A stretch of DNA of 64,000 nt from Platerodrilus igneus (taxonomy: Eukaryota; Arthropoda; Insecta; Coleoptera; Lycidae), in the NCBI GenBank assembly GCA_036346225.1, contig JARFIW010000999.1, positions 1,843,001 to 1,907,000 of the forward strand, written 5' to 3'. Below are positions 1-10,420 of this stretch, in pieces (the first letter of the stretch is position 1; each line of letters starts with the position of its first letter). The notes beneath the pieces are model-generated. The model saw only the letters and a list, made by a program, of their open reading frames with translations. It did no database searches and had not been told where the DNA came from. Both the position numbers and the translations under genes were made by a program.

Positions 1-201
1 AGAAAACGCTGAGAAAATAAGAAGATATTAGTGCTTGTAAATTCATTAGTGTAATAGTGCTTCATTGTTAAGTGGACTGAAAACATCTATAAATAAGGCA
101 TATACTGTTAATTAGACTTGTGAACAGTAAGTAATAAAGACGTTTGTTATTACTTGTATTAAATTAAAGAAACGCGGTAGTATTAGCCCGTTACAGTATT
201 T

Positions 202-1142
202 ATGGTTAAATGTATCACGCAGGCTTGCGAAGGAATAGAAGGTGTGAAAATTGGTGAAACAAATATCAGTATGCTGTTGTATGCGGATGATGCAGTATTA
301 TTGGCCAAATCATCACAAGATTTGCAACGAATGCTTAACAGACTTTTCGAAGTGTGTGGAAATATGCAATTGAAAGTGAATATATAAATAAAACGAAAGT
401 AATGATTTTTGACAGAGATGGTCGAATTGATGACTTTGTATTTAGAATGAATAATGACGCGATAGAGAAAGTGAATGACTTCGTGTACTTCGGTGGAAAG
501 TTTTTGAGTAATGGAAAGCTGGATAGTGAAATAGAAAGGAGGGCAAATACTGGAAGAAAAGTGTCTGAATGTATGTTGGCAGTGGACAGAAATGAAGGAT
601 TGAGTATAAATGCAAAGCTGACCATTTACAAAAGTGTGTTTGTGCCAACTGTTCTGTATGGAAGTGAAACTTGGGTCTGGCAAAAGAAACATGTAGGTCG
701 TATAAATGCTGCAAGAATGAGATTTCTAAGAAGTGTGCACGGAAAAACATAAAGAGACAAAGTGGCAAACGAATGGGACATAGCAGAGTGTGGGGTGCAA
801 GTGCCTTTAAGAGGTTGAGCGAGTGAAGCATGCTTAGATGGTTTTGACATGTGGAAAGAATGAATGAGGGTAGACATACCAAGCATATACATACATGTTA
901 ACCGCATAAAAGATAGTCGGATGTAGTAGTGGAGGTTCTGAAAGAACGACGGGTGAAAAGTTTGAGAAATAAAAAAGGCAAAAGAAGTGTGTAGGAACCG
1001 AGGGATGTGGAGAACGATTGTGAATGGTGCTGGGAGTAAAAGTAGTGTAGTAGTCCAGAGTTATACTCTGCATATCCCCTCAGAAGGAGGTGCTAGGTTT
1101 GGTTACTCCAAAAGGGAATACCGTGATTGGTGTTGTTGTTGT
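202..1142 (+). pseudogene. non-LTR retrotransposon (LINE) fragment, RT and C-terminal region
   Basis: This is the 3' part of a LINE reverse transcriptase gene on the + strand. The first reading frame (202-387) holds the RT catalytic motif LLYADDAVLLA. The frame shifts near 360-385, and the next frame (to 752) has the LINE C-terminal hallmarks: a KVMIF segment after the catalytic domain, a VNDFVYFGG block and VLYGSETWVW. Beyond the stop at 752 the reading continues with further breaks (an HVERMNEGR-like block near 855-880), and the sequence ends near a GTTGTTGTTG run at about 1127-1140. The 5' RT fingers and the endonuclease are missing. The copy is dead, with at least two frame breaks. The clade cannot be fixed by eye. 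It sits just upstream of the first visible P450 exon, presumably in the preceding intron. Confidence 0.85.
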
Positions 1143-1736
1143 GTCATAATTAGAATATAAATAATACAAAATTCTTTTACATTCAATTATGATGTTCTAA
1201 ACCAAAAGTATGTAATACACATAACTACACTTTAAAATATTAGATAATGAAAGAACGCCCAAAGTTAAGTTCGTTTGCGAATTTTAGTTTACTCAATTTC
1301 TTATGTTTAACGATCCGTTTTTTCGCTTCGCGTCCGGAGTGTCAATTTGACTTTACTTCTTACCATACTAGCGGCAAGTTGCTTGTTGTTATCTTTTAAA
1401 CACTTAAGATAACAACTTTTATCATTCAAACACAACACCTGGTGGTCCAATACCAACTTTATATTTAAAAAGTATACCGTCATGCTAGAACGTAAAGCTT
1501 ACTTTGTAGAATTGCAATAACATCTGCAAGTGATTGAAAATTAAATAATAAAATGTTAAAGTTCACATGAGTTATTATATTAAGGGTGTTTTGTAGCTTC
1601 TAACCGAATACTTTGAAATTTGAAAATCGATTTTACATTTGTTTGAATGTAGAATGTAGAGTAATTTGACCCCAATAAGCACTTTATTTTAGTATATTTG
1701 AGTAATTTTTCCATACAGTTTATTTTTTCTTTTTAG
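1143..1736. other. intron sequence without recognised genes
   Basis: This is AT-rich sequence between the LINE fragment and the P450 exon. I see no coding pattern. The last 20 bases form a T-rich polypyrimidine tract ending in the AG acceptor used by the exon at 1737. Confidence 0.6.
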
Positions 1737-1937
1737 TTTTGATTCAAAAACTACAACGAACAATGCTCGAATATAAATCGCCAATGAGAATGTGGTTTGG
1801 ACAACAGTTAGCAATACTAGTGTATACCCCCAAAGACTGTGAAACTATTTTAAATAGTCCACATGCACTCACGAAAGAGAAAATGGTGTACAAGCATTAT
1901 GAATTTGCTTTGGGCGCAGGATTAGGAACTGCTCCAG
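1737..1937 (+). CDS. cytochrome P450 (CYP4-like), first visible internal exon
   Basis: This is an internal coding exon of a microsomal P450, a haem-thiolate monooxygenase of the ER membrane. It is bounded by a polypyrimidine tract plus AG (1735-1736) and by GTAAGA (1938). Two bases complete a codon from the previous exon; 66 codons follow, and one base is left over. Residues such as YKSPMRMWFG and TPKDCETILNSPHALTKEKM, then YEFALGAGLGTAP, match the CYP4 region between the N-terminal proline-rich part and the C helix. There are no stops and the splice sites are canonical, so it looks functional. The N-terminal membrane anchor must be encoded before the window. The phase matches the exon 28 kb downstream exactly. 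CYP4 substrates in insects vary (fatty acids, hydrocarbons, xenobiotics), so the substrate is not inferred. Confidence 0.93.
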
Positions 1938-2312
1938 GTAAGACTTCCAGTATATAATTAAAGTATACTTGGTTTACACACGACTAAGAATGATATCTTT
2001 AATATTTGAATTCTGTCTTGCGGCAGCGATATTTGGTTTTTGCCGTATTTGGTTCATATAAGCCTTTCAGGTACTTAGGTTTGTTTGGAATTAGTTCTTT
2101 CTGCAGATTCTGTACAAAGTGCCATAATGCCATTAAAATTTATTTGTACTCATTTCCATACTACAATATTCATGTTGTTGTATTCATAAACGATGGCCAA
2201 GAGTGTCGTAAAAAAAGCAACGGGTGGCAGAAGACAAACTAATGAGGTGCAGTATCGCCATCTTCGCCTAATGGCTGTTAGAAATTCTACTTAGGTATGA
2301 ATTACTTGTAAT

Positions 2313-2872
2313 GGCTATGCAAATACCAGTTCGATTTGTATAGATAAATACACTGCGTATTTACAGATACATCTCATGTAATTAGTTTAGTTTTAACTGC
2401 AGATTGCAGAGAACGTTTTGCTTTTTTATATATTTTATGTACCTTAAAGGCAAGAATTGGACGCCGCCACAGGAAGTGTTGTTACATATTGCATTAAATA
2501 TACGTGTACATTATTAAAATCCCAAAGGCAAAAGAATTTGTTATAGTCATCACTAAAACACAGTATAGTTTCGAATCAACTTCAGTACAGTTCCAGCCTT
2601 AATGCTGGTTTTAGCCAACTGACGGCGCTCTATTTTCTTTTCGCCAACGTACAGAGGCTTCTTCGTGCATATACATTGAGGTTGCTTGATGTTTTGTTAG
2701 GGTTAAAACTAGTCAATTTTGCCGAGAACCAATGAAGTCGAAACTTGGTCTATCGATGTTTTTCCCCCCTACAAACCGAGCAAGTAACTGTTTTGTAATG
2801 GCTATGCAAATACAAGTTAGATTTGTATAGGTAAATACAATGTGTATTTACAGATACATCTCATGTAATTGG

Positions 2873-2873
<1 letters not shown>
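2313..2873. repeat. pair of ~75 bp direct repeats (about 2313-2393 and 2799-2873)
   Basis: Two direct copies begin with AATGGCTATGCAAATAC and end with CATCTCATGTAATT. They differ at about six positions and lie about 490 bases apart. Each contains the octamer ATGCAAAT and two copies of a TAAATAC/GTATTTA palindrome-like word. The second copy runs straight into the (TA)n tract at 2872. No coding potential was seen between them. They could be the ends of an unrecognised element or an old tandem duplication. Confidence 0.7.

Positions 2874-2914
<41 letters not shown>
2872..2914. repeat. (TA)n tract
   Basis: A pure TA dinucleotide run bounding the left side of the family A element that starts with TTGCTGTGA at 2915. 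Confidence 0.95.
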
Positions 2915-2917
<3 letters not shown>

Positions 2918-4848
2918 CTGTGAAATGGGCCTTTGGTCACGGGAACTGGTACTTTCTGCCGATCATTCGAGCCCCACAGATTGGGCGCCAAGATTGCTGT
3001 GATCCTCGTCCACAGGAACTGGGTCCTTTCTAAAAAAAACATTCGAGCCCCACAGATTGGGCCGTCCAGATTGCTGTGATTCTCTTCTGATAATCGCCTC
3101 TTTACTCTCTCCGCCTCGGTAGCTCACCTAGTTAAAACTTTCATCCTCATTCATAAAAAAAACAAACACATTCCTACCACAAACATCAACGTTAACTATA
3201 TTTACATTAATATTCATAATACATTAAAATTTCAAAATTAAATTTCAGCATAAATTTCAGTATCATAAAATTTCAAGTTCAAATTTGTCATAATTTTAAT
3301 TTGCATCCAGAATTAGAATCCTTGTAGGATGCATACTAATTAAATAAACAATATGTGCAGACCTAAGTCTGAATAAAAGGGAGCATCTCCCACCCCTTTA
3401 CGTTAATTAAACAGGTTAGTCTAATTGAGCTCAAAGACAGACCCAAGTTTTCATCATAATATAAAACATATACCTGATAAATACTCCTTTCTACTTATAC
3501 AAGAAAATTTTACCTTAAAATTAAAAATTTGTTGTTTATACAAATTTACTACTGTTCATTTTTATCAAACAAATTATAAAGATATTCAACACACACCAAA
3601 ACATCTAAGATCGTACAAAATTGCATAATTTACCTGAAGGTTACTGCACTCGTGGCTTCAATGTACATCGGACTTGCTCATCCCACCATTCCAGCTGGGT
3701 TATGTTTACGTCCTAGGATTCCTGGTCGCCTTTAAAATTTTTCTACACCACCATTCGTTTAAATTGTTTCAGGGCTTCTCAGGAACTCATCTATGTATAT
3801 CTAAATCTTGTTTCGTGGATCCAATCACGTTTACGAATAACACTTGATTACTCACTCCCGAAAAATAGCAAAGAAATTCATAATTCTTTCACGCTATACC
3901 CAAAACTGCCTACTTTTATTTATTTATTTATCGTTACTAATTTGGATAATTGGTACAGTAATACTCGCAAATATAACTAGACTTTATTACCTTGTATCTT
4001 CTCTAAGTGTACTAATAACTTTTATTGTAGCACGTAATCACCACGTATTCTACTTAAAGTATCGAATAATCAAAAAAATAAAGAGCAAAACTGTTTAAAG
4101 TATTGAAGAAAATCAAAAATCTAAGAGAGCGAAACTCCTATTAACACGGGTTTATATAATGGCCCGCTTGCAAGTCGAATTTGTCCCGTAACGGACAATT
4201 TTTAGAATTTCGCATTCTATTTTTCCTTTCGGCGGCTCGGCACAGCGATTCTACTAAATTTGCACACGTCCAAGTTGAAAATCTAAGAAATTTCTACACG
4301 GCTCGCAACACGTCCGAGAACAACTAATTAATTTACACACCAACTGCTATGCTTTCCCCTCTCATGTTTGCATCTTATTTCAACCAATCATAGCCCTAGT
4401 GAAACTTCACAAATCACGCCTTTATTACCAGTGTCTCTGCTTTACGCGTTTTATTCATCCCTTTCTACTTTGGTCTGAGTGGTACAAATCGATATTCTTT
4501 ACTATCTGCTATCCACGTGGATTCCTACTTGAGTAAAATAACCCCTCATCTAGCATTTCCTGCTAAAACATCCGACCGTTTCCAATATATGTAGAAGCTG
4601 CATGATTATCTATTCAAATTTATTAGAATTTGACATTTAAAAGTTTGCAGGTGTGTGCTCCTAATAAACGTTTTAATATAATTCTCCGAGCTTTGTTTCA
4701 TGGTATTTTAACTTTCCTTTTAGCTGTTTGTTACCAACCTTGGATTTTCACAGGCTTTTATGCTTATTATATATTACTAATGGTTCAATTAACTCCAATT
4801 AAAATAATAATGAATGGCATTGACTTCTACCCTTTAATTTTTAGCGAA
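2915..4848 (-). mobile_element. family A LTR-like element, copy A1 (truncated)
   Basis: This is a family A copy of about 1.93 kb that begins with TTGCTGTGA directly at a (TA)n tract. Read on the minus strand it has LTR architecture: a TATATAA box near 4153-4160, an AATAAA signal near 3985, then a long U5-like part. It ends in TCACAGCAA, followed by a sequence resembling the complement of the tRNA-Lys 3' end (GAGCCCCACAGATTGGGCGC at 2972-2991 on the + strand). A1 is unusual in having the end-plus-primer-site unit twice in tandem (2915-2993, 2994-3072). About 180 bases of the other end, including the ATGAGTAAT terminus of other copies, are missing; A1 stops at about 4848, where hAT sequence starts. 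I see no real gene inside. Confidence 0.7.
2972..3072 (-). promoter_or_regulatory. primer-binding-site-like motifs (tRNA-Lys 3' end) in copy A1
   Basis: GAGCCCCACAGATTGGGC occurs twice (about 2972 and 3050), each time directly before an AGATTGCTGTGA. The known 3' end of animal tRNA-Lys reads close to GAGCCCCACGTTGGGCGCCA, so on the minus strand this is a PBS-like TGGCGCCCAA...TGGGGCTC placed 3-5 bases after the putative LTR end. The tRNA comparison is from memory. Confidence 0.6.
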
Positions 4849-5642
4849 GTCGTAGCATCTTCAGAAAACCTTGTAGAAATAGACTGTATAACAGAATCCA
4901 AATAAGGAATAAAAAGGCTTACTCGAAAGTAATCTTCAACACTACTCATATGATAATTAGACCTATGAGTTTGTCTTGGTGCAATACGTGGTAATGTAAT
5001 TTCCAATCCAAAACCATGGGCATGTTCAACACTTTTTTTATAAACCTCTTTAAAATATTGTTCAGGATCACTACGGTGTGTCTTAAAAAGTTTGAGTAGT
5101 TCATCTATGTGCTGTTTAACGAAAAATAAGTTTATACTGTTAGACTGCAAGTGCATTACAAACAGGTTCCAATTTGCTAGAATATTTGGCCATAATATGC
5201 AGACAAATAATAAATTTCGACAAAGAAACGCAATTTAAAAGTTGAGTGGCTCTATTTCTTGTCTGAGCATTTATTTCACGGTTATGAGCTAAATTTTCCA
5301 GAGCGTTCATAGTAGCTGCAAAATGTTCCGCAAACAACCTCATTGATTTATATTTGGCGGACCAGCGTGTTTCACATAATAGTGGAATATTAGAGACATA
5401 TCTACGTCTTAATGGACTATCTCGAAAGAAAGTAATTACTTCTTTAATGGTACCTACTGAATTTTGAATATCCGGAATCTTGTTCAAATCATTTATCACT
5501 AAATTTAATCTATGGGACGCGCAGTGAAAATATATCGCTTTTGGATATTTATTTTTAATAAGTTTTTGGACTCCCTGTTCATGACCTGCCATCGTCAAGC
5601 AACCATCAAACCCTAATCCAACTAATTTATCCATACAAAGAC
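4849..5642 (-). pseudogene. hAT transposase (ZMYM/DUF4371-type), C-terminal part
   Basis: This is the C-terminal half of a hAT-superfamily transposase related to zinc-finger MYM-type/DUF4371 proteins. On the minus strand, MDKLVGLGFDG leads into the RNase-H-like catalytic region with FHCASHRLNLV and the LCETRW block, both typical of this hAT group. A second frame (5156-4849) holds FVKQHIDELLKLF and ends at STRFSED, far short of the family's C-terminal dimerisation domain. The two frames overlap at 5140-5156, showing a frameshift. The 3' end is cut off by family A copy A1. The N-terminal half lies beyond the solo LTR at 7507-8606. Confidence 0.85.
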
Positions 5643-7510
5643 ATGTTACATGCCAAAATTGATGTTACGATGATGGTAGGGGGGAAGAGGCATGAACAAA
5701 CACGGTAAGCTCAAAGGAACGAACTAAACCGCGGCTTGACTGGCTGCAGTGTTGACGGGCGGAGTAAAATGGGGAGGGGAGTGCAGAGTAATAATAGTTA
5801 TCTTGACTAAGCCGGTGAATTCTGGGCACCACCCTTATTTTAGTCGAGTTCTGCCTAAAGTGGCATGGATTCCCTGTCTTTTATAGGAGAACGACAAAAT
5901 GAGGGAAAACTTATTCTTCTCGGACAAGAAACCCGTATAACAAAATATGGGAATGACACTATTTCAAGTTATTAGCTAAGTTGTTGTACACCTCCTGGCT
6001 GTTTAAAAATGATCAATAACAATAATGCAAGTTTAACACTAACTTGTATCTGTAATAAAGTTATCACTTAAGATATTCTGAACTAGGGGGATTGAGTCTT
6101 TAAATTAAATATAATTGATCTGAATCCCTGTTCACAGTATTACTTAAACTCTTTATAAAATTATAATTTTAGGACGACGAAATTTGTTCTAATATAACCA
6201 TATAGTAGTCTTTAACTGAACACCAAATCAACATTTCTCACACCTCTAAATTATACACAACCTCTACAACATGTTTCGATTAATTATAACCAATATTAAT
6301 GTGTTGAGCAACAAACAATTCATGTACATTTAGTTTTCATTAAATCCTTCTACCAACCCTAATGGATCCTCCTATCGCTGTATCAACAATGATTAAATTT
6401 ACTAAATAAGTCAACGTAAAATAAATATTTTAAAATAGTTTTATCCGTACGAAATTGAACATAATACGGAATTGTAAACAAGTTCAGTTTATAAAATAAT
6501 ATGGCAATAATAACTTACAGTACAGATGGTGAAACACTGCAGGAATTCAGTTTTCAGTCTTCAGTTTACCTTAATTAATTGCGGGCACTGGTGTACTCCA
6601 GGACGGTACATCAACCAACGGCTTAGAAAGAAGATGAATTTTGAATCAGTACCAAGAATCCCGTGAGGTGTCCGTTGATATAATGATCGGCAAATATTGA
6701 AGTTTACCAGATTAAACTGGTTCGAATACCTTGGGACAGACAACAAAGAATAAAATACGCCATGGTTCGCTGGTCCAGTTCCGTGAATTTTCGGGTTAAT
6801 AATTATCACTCGACACACATTAACTTCTCTGATAAGCACTAAACTTAGTATTAATCTTATGACGATAACAGTTTCCTAAATTAACGTAAAAACTAACTAC
6901 GCGAGTCCGTTGGGTCAGGCTTTTATTTCTTCACCAAAACAATCTCAATGCAAAACGCCTCCGATGCAATTTGAATATTCCGTTACTTAATAACAACTAG
7001 TAACGTGCAGGCTTTATAACCCCTTTATTCAAAATTTAAAATCCTCCTTAAAAAGAAATCGGAGCAACTATGTCGTAAAAGAAACCATTTGACTTTTACA
7101 CGACCAAACTAATTAATTATGCACGTTAATGTTTATTGCACTTCGCGCCTAAAAGAGCTTTCTACAATTACATCTCGCAACCCTTCGAGTACCCAACGTG
7201 AACTGACTTAAAACGACGACGAATAATCTTCTCCCCTGTCTTCGCAAATTATCGGTAAGTGAGACGAAAGTATCCCACTATTGTATTGAAGGAAGATAGC
7301 AAATGCTAAACTATTTGAAAACTAACATGCAGGTGCTGCGTGTTTTCTTGGAAATCCAAGCGAACACCTGCCTTACCACCAACTATTTTTCAAGTTTTAA
7401 CAGGTTTTAAAATATTAGGTTAAAATACTATTATAAGAATATGAATTTTAGCATGAAATTATGTAGGCTAGTTGATGCGTATTTATAAAATAAAACCGAA
7501 GGTTACAGAC
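5639..7510. repeat. 4-base target-site duplication AGAC around solo LTR copy 1
   Basis: AGAC is present at 5639-5642 and at 7507-7510, immediately outside the inserted element. Taking one AGAC away together with the element leaves the hAT reading frame open across the join, which independently supports these boundaries. Confidence 0.85.
5643..7506. mobile_element. solo-LTR-like element, copy 1 (1.86 kb, inside hAT)
   Basis: This element starts ATGTTACATGCC, ends CGAAGGTTAC and has no coding capacity. It is nearly identical to 61491-63284. Both copies have 4-base target duplications (AGAC here, AGAT there). The second copy has canonical TG...CA ends, and a GTTACA-like word occurs at both termini. 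An AATAAA lies close to the right end (near 7489). A long non-coding element with TG...CA ends and 4-base duplications fits a solo LTR of a gypsy- or BEL-type retrotransposon; no internal region is present in the window. A TIR-bearing non-autonomous element is the alternative. Short open frames within it are not conserved as proteins between the copies. Confidence 0.75.
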
Positions 7511-8606
7511 CATATTCATTACAAGCGTTTAAAATTGCAGCAGTTATACCTTCTGCGTTCATCGATGTAAGGACTACAAAGCCTAAAAATTCTTCTCTGA
7601 CCGAATTGTCATTACTAACAAATCTTACTCCAAGTGATAACTGTTCTACCCCAGCAATATCTGCACTTTCGTCAGCCAGAATTGAAAATGCTTCACTCGA
7701 ATTCACATCTTTCACAATTTTTTCCCTAATTAATGTTCCACAAATTGAAATTATTTGATTTTGAGTTCTGTGAGAGGTGTATTTTGAGTTCTTCTTGCAA
7801 AACTTTAAGTGCTCGTTTAGAATGTGATCCCCACTTTCTATTCTGAATTGTAAAAGATCATCAAAATTACCTTTTTTATCACCTCGTAATCGCAAATCAT
7901 GCATACCACAAAAATGACGGTGGATATTATTGGTATAAGTTTTTTGCGATTCGGTTCAATCAAATCCCGCTCAGCTTTATTTATTTGAGAGGTAATTGAT
8001 AGACGTTTTCCTTTAATAATTTTTGTAAAACTAGAAGCTTTTATAGTTGAATCACGATGCCATTCGGTTATAGCATGTGTTTTTGCAGAAGCGACAAAGT
8101 CATGATATTTTGTGAAGGGCTTCACAATGAAAGAACCAAGAACCCCTCTTTTAACAGTTGGCCGAAAAACTACGCAATATTTGCAAAGTGCGCCTTTGAG
8201 TTTTGGAGAATACGCAAGCCAATCGTATTGTTGAAGCCAGTCATATCTAAAAGCACGTCTTCTTTCTTCGGAATCGTTCTTGAAATTATATTTAGGATCT
8301 GGTTTGTAAGGATTTGTTAATAATGAAAAGCGAACATTGTCGGAAAGTGTTTCATTCGAGTTAACAAAATTGCCCAAATCGAGCACGTACTCATTCTTAT
8401 CAGTTGAAAGATTGGTGTCATATTCACATGTGAGAGATTTTAAAGTATATTAGGTGACGAACTACCAGCTTTATTTAGATCATTGACACTATTATGTACT
8501 ATACTATTACACTCAAAAATAGCATTAGCACCAGCACCGCTACTACTATAGCCTATGCTAGATTATTCTTTTAGTTCATTTCGTTTGAAAATTTTCTAAT
8601 ATCCAT
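7507..8606 (-). pseudogene. hAT transposase (ZMYM/DUF4371-type), N-terminal part
   Basis: This is the N-terminal half of the hAT gene at 4849-5642. On the minus strand, a plausible original start, MDIRKFS, lies at 8606, followed by stops and frameshifts through 8570-8400. The frame 8386-7838 carries the TTF-type zinc-finger region, with RYDWLQQYDWLAYSP, LCKYCVVF and TEWHRDS. The frame 7904-7503 carries the DUF4371 domain (FSILADESADIAG, followed by LSLGVRFV). Its final EYGL residues abut the solo LTR and continue in frame at 5642. The gene is non-functional, with several stops or frameshifts plus the insertion. Confidence 0.85.
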
Positions 8607-9262
8607 TGTTAGTATTGTTACTGATCTTAGATCTGAATTTCTGAAAAAAAAATAACACGCTTTACTTTTCTAATACTTCAAAAGAAGAGATTTGTTAATC
8701 AAATAGACTTCAAAGAAAAAAAAATAAGAATCTCCCAATTGCAAATAAATATTATTTTTAAATATGTATTCTCACGCATTAGGTACATTAGTACTTACTG
8801 CTATCCTATCCGTAACTAAACTGTAACTGCAATCTTCGGCCTTCTTTAAAAACAAAAACCAGTAACTACACTACTTATCAACACTGATAACAATAACTAC
8901 AAGGAAAATGACCAATCAATTTCTATCAACAAACACGTCTTCTACTAATTCAACAGTCAGATAAAGTTTCCTAAGTCACAAATTAAAAGTACACTGCATT
9001 CGAAAAACACTGAATACAAACTGAAGTCACTGAAGATATAGACGTACTTTACTGTTATAGATAAAGAATATATTTTTTCTCAGAATAGAACACAATGTAA
9101 AACCGTCAGGAAAAAAAATGGACAGGAATGTGGAATGAAAGAAAACCCGGAAAGAGTAGATGAAAAAATAAAAGTCATCGCACAATACTACGAAATATGT
9201 CAAATATCAAAAGATAAAGCTAATGAGTTGAAGGAATCGTATAACGTAGGGGGACGAGTGGA
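8607..9262. other. no recognised gene between hAT and gypsy
   Basis: AT-rich sequence that may include the hAT 5' flank. Part of it (9135-9250, + strand) reads as a short lysine- and glutamate-rich peptide with no family I recognise. The gypsy coding sequence breaks off at about 9250-9262. I see no LTR or polypurine tract here that would close the gypsy element. Confidence 0.5.
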
Positions 9263-10342
9263 TTACGGACGAAATTTGCGGCGCTTGCGTCTCCAAAAGG
9301 ACAACAGATCTAGATCGGGGACATTAGGATTATCAGGGTGGGCAGGTTTTAGGTCTTTGACATGCCATATAGATTTGTGACCAGAAGGATCGGTAAGTTC
9401 ATAAGTCCAGGGAGAAACAACTTTAGATATAGGAAAAGGACCAACGAATTTAGGAGCAAGTTTGGCGTTAAAATGACGGGCAGCATCGGACAGAGCAAAA
9501 TTACGACGTCAAACGGAATCACCTAGTTGATAGGAGACGGGACGGCGGCGGAGACTATAGCGGCTGTGAATTTTTCTATAACCAGCAGAAAGTTTTTTGA
9601 GAATGTGGGAACGGATATGTTTAAAGTGTTCAGGATCAGGGGAAGGATGTTCGGGATCAGGAATGTACATGTCCTTTATTTCGGACAACTGCCCGAAATA
9701 ATCGCCGGAAAGGATATGCTCACGACCAAATAATGCAAAGAACGGAGTACAGCCTATGATTTCATGTTTGGAGGTGCGGATTGCGCAAGAAATTTTTGGG
9801 AGGTTCACGTCCCAATGACGTTGGTCGTCGCGTACATAGGAGGCAAGCATGGTTTTAAGGACACGATTAACTCGTTCCGCAGGATTGGCTTGAGGATGGT
9901 TGCGAGCGGTGTAAAGGATTTTGGTGTGATAACGGGCACATAAAGAGGTAAGCTGATGGCTGCGGAATTGTACACCGTTATCAGTGATAATGTATTGAGG
10001 AGCGCCAAAAAGGAGGAAAACTTGGTCTTCTAGGATTTTGGTGATGGACTGTGCAGTGGCTTTACGTAAAGGAAAGAAAAGAGGAAATTTAGTAAAATAG
10101 TCAGCCACTACACAAACATAGGAGTAACCTTTGGTGGAACGAGGAAGGGGACCGACAATGTCGCAGGAGATAATCTGCCAGGGATAGGAGGGTTTTGCTC
10201 TAAGAGAAAAGAGACCAGAAGGAGGCAACTGTTCAACTTTGTGAGCAGCACAAACCGGACAACGTCGGATATAGCGAGCGACGTCAGCTTGGAGACTGGG
10301 CCAGAAGTAGGTTTGTAGGATACGGGCAGAGGTTTTGGTCAC
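9263..10342 (-). pseudogene. gypsy integrase
   Basis: This is the integrase domain of the gypsy pol. The end of the HHCC zinc-binding domain is visible (YIRRCPVCAAHK). The catalytic core has the DDE residues in CDIVGP, ITDNGVQF and NPAERVNR, with ARNHPQAN just before the glutamate. A TGA stop interrupts the frame directly after the YQLGDSV block (near 9506). The same frame resumes with a GPF-type C-terminal domain (APKFVGPFPISKV, then HVKDLKPAHP) and ends at the TAA at 9263-9265. The N-terminal part of the zinc domain is in another frame around 10343-10420. This would be the DNA strand-transfer enzyme of the element; here it is a pseudogene. Confidence 0.92.
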
Positions 10343-10420
10343 ACCACAGTGACCGAAAGTGGGAGGATCGTGGTGAAGGACAATCAGATGTTTACGCTGC
10401 TCTGTAGGAACGACGATTTT

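Noticed and set aside
1938..2242. Possible extra P450 coding after 1937 (open frame continues to 1957)
   Set aside because: The GTAAGA donor at 1938 and the phase match to 30214 show the exon ends at 1937; the continuing residues do not fit P450s.
2848..3042. Frames containing runs of YIYIYI across TA tracts (also near 18640, 22790, 24750, 26740, 30110, 56390)
   Set aside because: Translation of (TA)n dinucleotide repeats, not proteins.
6561..6839. Small minus-strand frame seen in both solo LTR copies (also 62411-62614)
   Set aside because: The frames agree at the start but differ in length and sequence after small indels, so there is no sign of protein conservation.
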